A stretch of 64,000 nt of DNA from Glandiceps talaboti (lineage: Eukaryota; Hemichordata; Enteropneusta; Spengelidae), in NCBI RefSeq assembly GCF_964340395.1, contig NC_135550.1, positions 22,934,676-22,998,675 on the forward strand, in the 5' to 3' direction. Position 1 is the first letter of the stretch. Every line of letters begins with the position of its first letter. This document shows, piece after piece, positions 24,201 through 36,800 of this stretch. The notes under the pieces are model-generated. The model searched no databases and was not told the origin of the DNA. It worked only from the letters and a program-made list of their open reading frames with translations. The position numbers were made by a program, and so were the translations under genes.

Positions 24201-27200
24201 AAAAGTGTTTGGCTCCGGATACCCAACTCCACCTACTTTTTCACGCCAACCCTAAACATATTTTTGACATATTCAAGAAAAAAATAATAAAATGGCGAAA
24301 ATTGTGAAGTCTCACAAGAAATAGTGGATGTTGGAAACTGACATCAATTTAAAAAAGACAATATAAAACTGTTCTCCCCATCTGTAATGGCTGTATCTGA
24401 TGAGAAGAAACCAATAACACAGAGACCATATGGAAAACAACGGAAAACATAACTACCTGAATTAGACACTCACATTTGAAAAAAAATATATATTAAAAAC
24501 ATAAAGTAAAAAATCTACCTACCACACCTATTATAAAATTGAGCGTAATCACAACCACAATTTTTTTGTTAGGCCTTAGGTGCTGATACAAAAAGTCCAT
24601 CTGTCAGTCCTATCAGACGTACATGTATAGCTATCAGTGTTCAGTGAATTTTTTTATTATAAAGCTTACATGTGAAATAAGTGAGAAAGACTTTGATTGA
24701 ATTATTGTACAAATGATTAAAAATTAAACCATACTAGTAGTCCATATGCAGAAAGAATATTGATTATCACATTTGTTAATTCTTTTGGATAATAAAACAT
24801 TTTTCAGTATTTATGAGTTCCAAATTATGTAATTTAACATGGCACTGGGGAAATATTATTCTGTTTCAAATTTACACACAAATTGTATATTTTAACTATA
24901 TTCATTTTTATCATTTTATTTTTGACAGAAAAAGAAAGGCAGGACGTCGGGCTCAGCTCTACATCAAGTCTTACAGCAAGATAAGGTATGTATTAGGAAT
25001 TCTATGTATACACAGTTTAATTCCCTGACATGTAGAATATATACCAACCTAAGTAAATGTTTCACTTTATGTGACAACAGTAGCAACATAATTGTGTTTT
25101 AAATTGTATTACCAGGACTGAGGTATGTTGAAAAGTCAATGGTTGTCCTTTTGAAGCATTGATGCACTGTACTGACTTTCAAGTTAAAAAGGAAGCCAAT
25201 GGAAGTTATGAAAACAATTTAAATTTGACACAATCAAACCTAGTGACAGTGATTTTGTACTCTTTAAGTTTTACTGATCATTTATTAGAGAGTCATTCAA
25301 AAATCTGTTCAACATATCAACTCATTGTTTGTTTGTTTGTTTGTTTGTTTGTTTGTTTGTTTGTTTTTTGTGTGTTTGATTGTGTGTGTTTATGTGTTTG
25401 TTTGTCTTCATTTTGTCTGATTGTCCAGGTTTTCCCAATTAATTCTGAAAGTGGTTGGGAACTGAGCGGTTTTTATCATGGAGTAAGGTTATGGAAACAC
25501 AAATTTGTCATCTCATCTCTGGATCACCTCATCTATGGTTGCAATACAGTTGTTAATGCTACACCCCAGGTATGTATACTATAGTTCTGTCAACTCTGCT
25601 TATTGAGGTACATATAGGGCTTGAGTATATATCAATTGGTAGATGCAGTCATTTATTCAATTAATCATTATAATTGAACAGACCAAAAAAATATAAGTTA
25701 GATCATCACGAAATCTTGATATTCTTAAATGTTGAATGTAGAAAAAAGGATATGTATTATATATTCATGTACTGGCTAATATGATATCTACTCATAAGCC
25801 ATTGTTACTGATACTTCTGTTATTCCAAGGTGACAATTAACGGGCCTTCCATCTCTTCATCCTATTCTAACAAACACCAACAATAGATATATAATTTACT
25901 TGTACGGTAGACAGTTACATAACTTGACATTTTCACATTTTAATTTCTTTTGTCAGTTTGATGAGAAATTAATCATGTGTGTACCATATGTAACAAAAAT
26001 GTATAGAATTTCAAACATATGGTGGAAATACTAATTATGGACTAAAACAAGAATGTTTAGTAATTAGAATGGTAGCATGTCGAAACTGAAGGTTGTTGTC
26101 GAAAATAACTTATGTAATGTACTAGTCATGTATTTTGAAAAGCAATTTGGAGATGTTGTTAGGGTAGACTGGCCATTGAAGATAGAGGCCACTTCTGTTG
26201 TCTGTACTTATGGACAGATGAGAGTTATTTCATAGTGAAAGAACAAAAGAGAAGTGTGTTAACAGTACTAGATACAAGTGAGTGTATCTCCAATCTACTT
26301 TAAAAGTGCATATACTCATACTGATACACACACATACTGATACAAACACGTTCACTATAAATGCAAGCTATATTTTAGAACCTTGCCCATGGGAAACAAT
26401 AACCCACGCTTTAATGGATTTTGATAAGTCAATCCTTAAGTCTACTGTTTGAAAGTCAATCGTTATTCTTTCAACCCCATGTTGAAGTGACTTCTTCAAG
26501 TTAGCAAGTGGCTGGTCAGAAATGGTGTTATCTCTGGTCAGAAATGGTGTTATCTCTGGTCAGAAATAGTGTTATCTCTTCTTGTGGCGCAAGGAAGCTT
26601 TAATGAATCAATTTGAAAGCCTTATAGTTTGACATGTATAAGTGTATATAGAAGAACTGTTGTCTATCATTTTGACTGCAGATCAATACTCTCTTTAACA
26701 ACCTGTGTAAAAGGTCATGTTCTGACAAGTTAGCAGCGTAATCTTTAAAAGTAAAAGGCTGTTTGTTTGTCAATGATGGTCAATCATACAGTGTGACTGA
26801 TAAGGTCATTCACCTTAACACTAACTAACAATTTGTCTGATCAAAAACCTGTAATAATAATTAAGGGATGGTAAGCCTTTTGTACATTAACTCTCTTAAT
26901 TAAAGTGGCCATATGGATGAGGATTGGGTATTTATTTTGGAGTTTTAATTTATAAAACAATTTTACCATGGCCTCCTACCTGAAAAATCAACATGAAATA
27001 ATATTGACAAAGTCTGTGTTTGAAACTCAATGCATTGAAAAATGCTAAAAAATGTGTAAAAAGTTTGTTATTGTACATACAATAACAAAGATTTTACACA
27101 TTTATTATGTTTTTGCAATTTATCGAAGGACTTAGCATATGTTGTTTCACATTAATTTCTTCAGGTAGGAAGCCATGATTTTTTAAATTAATAATCTACT

Positions 27201-28638
27201 TTAAAACCTGACACCGTAATATATATATAGGGTGTAATTACGTATAGTTACAGAAACCAAGTCATTGAAGCCTGATACCCTATGTATGGGGTGTAATTAC
27301 ATAGTTACAGAAACCAGAGTCTGACACCCTAGATATAGGGTGTAATTACATAGAGTTACAGAAACCAATGCCTGACACCCTATATTTAGGGTGTAATTAC
27401 AGAAACCAAGTCATTAAAGGGTTAATATTTAATAGAGGACACAATTTGTATGGGGCAGACCTTGGAAAAAAGAAAAAGAATGGTTATTGACCCTGCAGCT
27501 TGCATCAACAAATAACTAAAATTAATTAATTACTGATGTGATATTATGAGATCGCAATGCCAGAAGTGGGTAAAAGTGTTACAGACATCATGATACATGG
27601 TTGTAGACACTTTTACCTGGTAAACCTTGGCAGCCATTCACTGTTCAATTATCTTATTTACAATAAAATCCTTGAATATATTTTGTAAAGTTTCACGTTA
27701 AAATTTTTTAAATCACTTTATTTCTGATTAAGAAAAATTAACTTACTAATTAGTTTATGAACAATGTGATATTCTGTTTGTTATTATTAAAATGTAAATT
27801 TGAACATTTTTTCAAAGAAGTCTCTACCTTCTTGATAATATTTAATAGAATTCTACGGCTCCACTATTGTGTAGGAAGTTTTCATTATGTATCAGATGAT
27901 ATCATAGATACTTCAATCCTGAAGTTTTTACGACTTGTAGCACCTAGAGACAGAATCTTCTTTTGAGTTCTTTTCTAAGAGTTCTACTTCTCTTTGCTGT
28001 TTCAGGAAGTGTTAAATACTCTGAAAGATGTCAACAAGAATAAAGAATGGGACACATACACAGAATACAGTGTAGTAGTGCGTGAACCATGTAGTAGTAA
28101 TGGTAAAATTGACAACTTAGACAACTGCAGTGGTGGCACTAACCAGCAGCAGCAACAACAACAACAGCAGCAGCAGCAGCAGCAGCAGCAACAGCAGTTA
28201 CTACCACATCAGATCCTTACATTTGATACAGTAAGCTCAGTACCTAAATACAACACCACAGCACACCAGTGTAGGAAGTTTCTGGTCAAACTATCAAATT
28301 ACATTCCTGGTATTACAGTAGTTGAACATGAGAATCTGGCTATCAATATCACAAGGTGAGAAATAATTCATGATTTATTCTCCATCATCACAGATTTGTA
28401 ACCATGGTTAATGTTTACATGGAAACCAACAAAGACTACATGCCATTGATCCACTAGTACATGTCCGATTAATTAAAACATTCAAAATAAAAATTAATGA
28501 CAGTAATTAAGTTATTAAAACACCTCTTCTCTTATTTTTTCCTATCTCATTATCAGACAATCAGGACTCTGAACATAATCCTGTAATTTCAGTCAGTAAG
28601 AAATATATTGATAAATATGACTGTAAAATAGTTTTATT

Positions 28639-28669
<31 letters not shown>

Positions 28670-28674
28670 TATAT

Positions 28675-28705
<31 letters not shown>

Positions 28706-31700
28706 GTTAGTTAGTTACCTGAACTGAGCACAAGTCTTTCTTTGGCTTTTACAAATATGGTTGCTCATATCTATAATTAGTAGTGGAAAAATATCGTAGG
28801 CCACAGGGGAATTTTACTTGTATCAGATGAAAAGTGCTAAAAATGGCTAATGGAATAGCTTGCTCAAAACAAATCAATTCTTAATTAGATATAGTGTTCT
28901 ATGTTATTGATTCCATTTCATTATTCTTTGACATGCATACACATATCTCATGATTCTCATTGCCATCTATGGTAAACGTTATACATAAAAAGAGCAAGGC
29001 TTTCTACCATTTCTGTACAGTTTCATGATTTCCATCATGTTAAATTCATACCAGCACTTCCTGGAGGTCACAACTTCACTTTGTCTAAGGATATTTCATT
29101 GGTGATACAGGAAATATAAATAAAGTGTCTTTGGACCACTGTAGTACATAAATTACCATAAGTGCTCAATTTGATCCAATTTATCTGTCAACCAATAATT
29201 TAGAGGAAATTGCATTAGATGTGTCTCAGTATTACTGGTTATTTTATCTCTTCATCCCATTTAGCAATTACAAAGTTTTTGGAACTAGGCCAGAATTCAT
29301 GTTGGAATCACATTGTATTGTGTGATTTCCATAAATAGAAACATGTAAATATGAATACAGTACACAGCGATTGTTTACCAGGGACATGCCTAGACTACCA
29401 TTAATACTAGTATTATGTACATGTATAATGTATTCCCTTAGACTACTCCTGGTACATAAAGGACCACATTCCCCCCCCCCCACACACACACACCCACCCC
29501 CACCTCTACCATCTCCAGACCTCATGACTTTACTTGGAAAACTAATTCAAGTTTTCAAATGATAGTAATTTCCCTTCCCTTTCTAATTACTGACAATGTC
29601 ATTTACTGTGTTGTCAAATTTAACGAGTCTGTTTTTTTCCTAAAAACAAAATGAAATATCCAAACTACCATATATTTGTTAATGATAAAATACATAATTG
29701 TGTAGAATATATGATGTTGTATGTGAGGTTTGCCATATTGTTGTTTATTGCTAATGCTTTGATATTTTGTTAACTTGATAATGAAATAGACCACCTGTTC
29801 ACTATAAACTATACACAGTGGAGAGACATTTTGTATTTGTAATGGCTTAATTCTCTTTACTTCATTTCCTGTGGGATACCAAATCATGACCTACATACAG
29901 GATCACATAGAGGTCAATATGCAGAGGTCATGCAAAGTTCACATGGTTCTTATCTAGATCAAACATATTTTGTTTTGTGTTTTCCTTGGGAGGGTGGGGT
30001 GTCATTCTTTTGCACCATGGTTAAACTACTGCATATTTTGTGTGAGATGCATGAGTAAATTTGTTAAACAGTAAGAAGGTTCAATTATTATGAAACTTCC
30101 CAATCTCTGTTGGTCTGCATTTGTGAATTCTAAACACCAATTGAATTGAACAGTTTGAAGTACACAACCCCCTTTGTGCCAGCTCATCACCGATGCTTTA
30201 GAAAACTGAAAAGAAGCGTGTATTTTGAAAGCGAAATCTATTTAATCCCGCCCACAACAATACACCAATTTATGATTCAAGATTGATCGATTTTGGCCCC
30301 ATTCAAAAAAAAATACTGATATTAAATTTACACAGTTGTGAAATATATGAAAACAACTTAATTTATTATAAAGAAATATATCCTTATAAAGCAAATTAAC
30401 TGTCACCAAGGCTTATAACCATTAACACATGAAAAAGTTACTGAAACAGAGTTCCTTACAGACAATACTAAACTCTAATATAAGTAAATTGTTCTCGATT
30501 TCCAATACACAATAGTTGAACTTCAACTTGAATGAAAGTTTCTGATCAGATTTCTTGACATCATATAACACCACAGCTGCATTGCTCTAATCAGTCACTC
30601 TTTGTACACACTATTTTATCTGTACAGATGTTGGCAAACAGACGCAGATGAGTCCACCTGGATGTTTCTGGAACCCCCAGACACCAATATACATGATGTT
30701 GTGTGGACATATATCCAAGCTAGACCGTTACAAGACAGTTCTGGTTCTCTCTTGACAATAGCTGTCTGCCCAGAGTATCAAGATACACATATTGAAAAAA
30801 TGGTAGTGACACAGCTTGCCTCTCTCAAGGACTACTTCCTGTTACAAAAAGTGAAACTACAACTGTCTCAGGAAGACAACATAGGATTTAAACTGAAAGC
30901 GTTTGCTGGACAGCTGAAGAAGAGAGCTCAGACTTTTAGTTTCAAGAAAGACTCACAACAGTTGGACAGTGCAGATGCACAGGCTATTCAAAATGAACTG
31001 AAGGCTTCTGGAGAAGAAGAAAAAGCTGCAGAAAAACAAAAGAAGTCTCCAAAAGAGAAAAAAACGGAATGGAAATTGGGAAGACGACTAAGCTTTGATT
31101 TTTACAAAAATACATCCCCAGAAAAAGTGGCAAATAAAGCAGCAGAAATTTTGACGGAACCAGATAGTCCGTGTACACGTAGCCCAAGCAGTAGCTTTGA
31201 TAGTACCTGTGGTAGTGCTACAACTCCTGTCATTCCTGAAGAATTAGAAACAAGGGCAAGTTTACCAAGAAGACAAAATGATTTTCAAAGTGCAAGAGAT
31301 ACAACTCCCATGAGAAAGAGCAGGTCAGAGAGTGATGTTGAAGACACAAAGAGAACATTAACACAAAAACTGAAAGATTTAGCAGAGAGCAGATCAGCAG
31401 CAAGGAAGACATCGTTTGATAAATCTGACACAGATTCACAGACTTCCAGCACTGTGCAAGTTGATGATACAAGAGATGTTGTTGAGAGAAAACCAACTAC
31501 TAGCAGCTCTGAGGGATCCGTATCAAGTACAGGACAAAGTACTCCAACAAAACACACCAATAAAGTTACACCGACTCCACCATCCAGTAAGAACTACAAC
31601 TGTGTTGTAATATCTATATTCAATTTTCAGCCATAACACTGAATCTTTGAGTGTAACAGAATGTTTCCACTTGAAACTTTCACCAACTCGGTGTGTTTTG

Positions 31701-33488
31701 ATTATTTCTTATACAAGGTAAATCAAATATGAATTGAATGCATAGCACAAAGCAGTAAACATGAAACACCTGATTGATTCTGACTTCACGCATACTAATG
31801 AATTAAACCTTTGAACTTGGTCAGTTTTTTTCAGCCAATGAGATATTACTAAGCATATTATTGATAATTAATGGAAATTTTGAAAATTTTGTCATACAGA
31901 TATAGAAATGAAACAGTATAGAATATTGGCCAATCAGTCGGCAGCTGAAGTCTTAGCAGAAGCTTTAAGAGCAGCCTCCATAGATGTATCAGCTAGTGAA
32001 GCTGATCAGAGAAAGCAGACTGGAGGTTGGCAGTAAGTAAATCTATAACATCTGTACATGTGTAACTAAGACAGAGAACACTTCACAGACCTGAGATTTC
32101 AGGGATACTTGATATTACATATTACATGCATATACTACAAATGCATAGAAAAAAAACCCAAAACAGGTTATATAGGATTGTAGACATCTTTGCAAGTAAG
32201 ACATCAATCCACTCTGAAACCAAGTACAGGGAATTATCATATGGAATGTATGATGTACTGAAATTAAAAGCTACCATTGATGATATATCTCCAAATTGGT
32301 GAACATCACAAAAAGTGCAAATGAGTCGCATATTTAATATACAAGTTACACTAATCATATCTTTGGGAGCCATGGTAAGTTTGATTAATTATTGATGATA
32401 TATCCCCAGTTGAAAAAATCATGTTAATTATGCAAATTAGTCCTGTAATATGTAAATACAAACTGGAGGATGACATCTATACAACAACCAAATAAAGGAT
32501 CAGATTTCAGACTTACAACTTTCAGAGTAGTAAGTCTCAGAGTTTGATCACTAAGTATGTGGAGTAGGGATTGAAATGTGATGAGAAAATGAGAGCAAAT
32601 TCGAAGATTGCGTTCTGTGTAAAATATATAGATTTATAAGCAGAACAACTACAGACAAACACCAGTTGTTATATACAGAAACAGGACTTGAGGGGGAAAT
32701 ATGGTAGTGGGTATGAAAGAGAACAAGCTCTAGTTTCCAAAAAAATATATTCTTTATTAGAAATTACACCAAAGTTCAGTCTCACAAAACAGACTTTCTT
32801 CAGGGATCTGAAAATGAAATATAAAATGTATATTGAAAGTGCAGAAAGATACTCAAATACGATGACAATTTTGTTTCTGACTTTGATTATTTTTTATATT
32901 TCAGCTTTCAAGGTTTAGAGAAAGAGGTGGTCATTTTGAGGAAGCAAACAGATAGCACAGGATATCACTCGTAAGTTCCATTACCACAAATTTGACGTTT
33001 CTGTCACACATTTTGGAATTTCACCATAGTCAAGGTATTTGGTAGATCAGTGAAGCAATTACACCATGCTACTAGTGCTAGTAGTCAGATCTCAAATTAC
33101 ACCTTGCTACAAGTGCTAACAATTGCATCTCAAATTACACCATGCTACTAGTGCTAACAATTGGATCTCAAATTACACCATGCTACTAGCGCTATTAGTC
33201 TGTAAGGTACGCTGTGATGGGGCGCCCTCACACATCGGCCAACCCCTAACAGAGAGGAGGCCGGTGAGGGCAAAACGTCACAATGTATCTTACAGTCTAC
33301 TAGTGCTAGCAGTCAGATCTCAAATTCATCAGTATCTCGATCATTAATTGCTTTATTTGCAGGTTTCTTGGCAAAGGTCTTATTAAAGCACCACCCAAAG
33401 CAGTCTATGAAGCTGTAAAGAATCCATTGACCAGATTCACCTATGACAACATGGTGAAGGTAAGCTGACTATGAAGATTGGTATAAAA

Positions 33489-33540
<52 letters not shown>

Positions 33541-33635
33541 GGAGGAGGAGGAGGAGGAGGAGGAGGAGGAGGAGGAGGAGGGGGGGGTGGTGGTGGTGGT
33601 GGTGGTGGTGGTGGTGGTGGTGGTGGTGGTGGTGG

Positions 33636-33704
<69 letters not shown>

Positions 33705-33779
33705 GGAGGAGGAGGAGGAGGAGGAGGAGGAGGAGGAGGATGAGGATGATAAGGATGAGGAGGAGTAAGAGGATGGTTG

Positions 33780-33826
<47 letters not shown>

Positions 33827-36800
33827 TGGATGATGATGATGATGTGGATGATGATGATGAGGGCGGTGGTGATGACAACAGTGGTGATGGTGGTGGTAAG
33901 GGTGACAATGACAATGATTGCAAACACCATTTATACTTTGTTAGATGATATCAAAATCAAAGATTTTCCACATTCGTCAACTCTTACAGTAGCTCAAATC
34001 ATAGTTTTTTCAATAGAACCCTTAATCAGTTTATCAACTGTAAAATAATATATATTCTTTAGTAATATAATATATCCTTTCATATTCCATCATTATTTTC
34101 AGAAATTGGATGTGATAGCTAATTTGGGAACAGGAGTACAGATACGTAAGTACTTTTACATGTATTGTTACATCAAAACACTTGTCAACATGAATTTGCT
34201 ACAATGTAAGTTTTATGTAACAAGAAATTATGTAAATGATGTCATCACTAACTTGGTCAATAACTTAGGGTTCAGTTATAGGTACATGCTTTATTGGTAT
34301 ACGTACTTCAGACTTCTGACATGATAAATCATTGTTATCACATCCAACCCCCTTACTACCAGCTTGGAATCTGCAGGTCTGCAGGTTCAAGCTTTGCCAT
34401 TGCAGGTTCAAGCTTCGCCATTGCTATTTTTTTCTAAAGTGTTAAAGTCCTTGGACAAGATTTGAATCACGATGCTCAGTACCTGCAATTGAATTCTACC
34501 ACCTTGGTATGCCATAAAAATAACAACTATTCACTTTCATGGTTGAACCATAACTTTCACTCAAAGTGCCATATGTGCTTTACTATAGGCGCATGTCAGA
34601 ATAAGCTGGCCTTCTTGATCTATTTTGAGCCTCTAACATGAGGTGAAATGCTATTGCAGGTACTGAGAATAAATCAGCCTTCTTGATCTATTTTGACCCT
34701 CTAGCATGAAATAAAAAGCTATTTCAGGCACTGAGAATTGTGATCCAATTACCCATATGTATAACTGGGGACTTTGGTAGGATAGACATTGCAATGTGAA
34801 TGCTTTAATCCTACATACCGAGGCTTCAATGAATTGTATGCTCCCCAGTGAGTTGAAGAAGTATAAAAGGGATTTGTGCTAACTGCTAAAAATAGAATTC
34901 TTTTTGTTTTACAATAATTGGGCATCTAATGAAGTAACTCCCCCTTGAACAGATCAAGTACATAGAACCATATCTCACCTTTATAGGACAAAGACATTCT
35001 TCCCTAAGAATTCCGACTACACTATTTTGTATTTTGTTAAAACAATAGCCTGTAGTGTAGATCAAGACTCTCAGGGTGGTATTTTAAATATTAATAAACT
35101 TGTCCTTAAATATTTAAATACACTGTAAAGCACTTTGATCAGACCAAAACGGGGTAGTAAGTAAATCAATGATACTACCTTGGTAATTAACACTTGTATT
35201 GTTCTACATGTATTGATTGACTTGCATACTAATCTCAATAACAAGGAACATTACACACCATGTGTTGTTACTTTTCCACTTCCATGCTTGATCCAAATGA
35301 TTTCACATCACTTACAAAATATTCACAATTATTAAAGGAGATAACCCTTTAAAATAAATGTATTGTAGATTAATAAGATTTTACAAACAAAATATTTTTT
35401 AATATAAATTGCCTATCAGACATTTTTTTAAAAATTGTTTGAATTGTAGTATGCATTTCAATTACTTACAATACTAAGAATATTATGTCAGCTAGATTTG
35501 ATTGATATATAATACTTCCCTTGCACAGTTTCTACAGTGTTGGCATTTTGTACATGAAAGTAAGAGTTATAGCCACTTCAATTACGGTACTTACAGTAAT
35601 CTTGTACATTTGAAACACTAACTGCAAACACATTAAAGAAGCCTTTTCCACAATTACAGAAGCTGATTGATATAGCCTTCAGACATATTCATATTGCAAT
35701 TATTCCTGTATTGACATGTTGGTGTTATTTGTTATATTGCATGTTGAGGCTTTTATATATTTGTTGGAGATAGGTACAACAGAAAACTGTTACATGATAA
35801 CATAATTTACATATAACTGTCACCGACATTAAAAAAACAAAAACATTTTAATACATTCACTAAACTTTCTATATCATCAAAGTCTTTTTATTCATGCAAC
35901 CTTACTGTGCTAGTAATTATGCAAAATGTTTTCTTCATTGTGTAGGTTCAGTCACAGACAAGGAAAATTGTTTCAGTGTGTGTTTGTGTATTGTGTTTGT
36001 TATGTCATTATAACAGGAAGCCATTGTATATTTAGAAGTCTATGTTTACATTGTGTTATTGTAATGGTGTCTTCACCTATTAGATTGTTTGACTACTGGT
36101 TTATTGTTTCTAGTTTGTGTGACTTGTCTCAAGTACAGTTACAAAATGTTAGTTTAGAATCTACTAATACCATGTTGTTGGATGATTTTTGCTCGAGTTG
36201 TGTCCGCCACTTGTAGATGACAGAAGTCAGTGAAAATTCATTGCACAGGTTAGATCCTAACAAAATGTGAGCATCCTACAAATTACTTGAAATCATGAAT
36301 ACTCAGACTATCGATATCTCTTTGCTTTTTGCTGAATGAAAAATGGCATGTTTATGTTGAGATAGTAAGAGTATATAGTTTGTTCATTTGGATATAGATC
36401 ATTGGGTATGATTTACTTCTTTCTTTTTATCACTTTGTTTGTCTTACAGTACACATGGCACATGAAATAACTCAAATATTTCGTAAAGATTCAAGAGATT
36501 TCTGTATTCTACAAAGTAGTAGAATTGACGTAAGTGATATTTTGTCATTCACTTGCTAATTTATCCCATACCAAATACAAATAGTGTGAAATGCTAACAG
36601 ATGAAAAAGTCTTTGTTTCCAAAATTTGAAATCCTTAGTGACTGTTCTGTCATGGATACAATGCTTTTGTTAAAAGTGTAGTTAGTAGGTAAAATCTACC
36701 TCAGTTTCTCTGATATTTTATTAGAGTTTTTTTTTATAAAATTTATGATGCAAGTATGGAAATGTAAGATTTACCTTACATATTTCCCCTCTTTGCTACA

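Noticed and set aside
33441-34048. Poly-Ser/Pro, poly-Ile/Thr and poly-Met open frames
   Set aside because: They are six-frame readings of the GAT/GAG/GGT triplet array in an intron.
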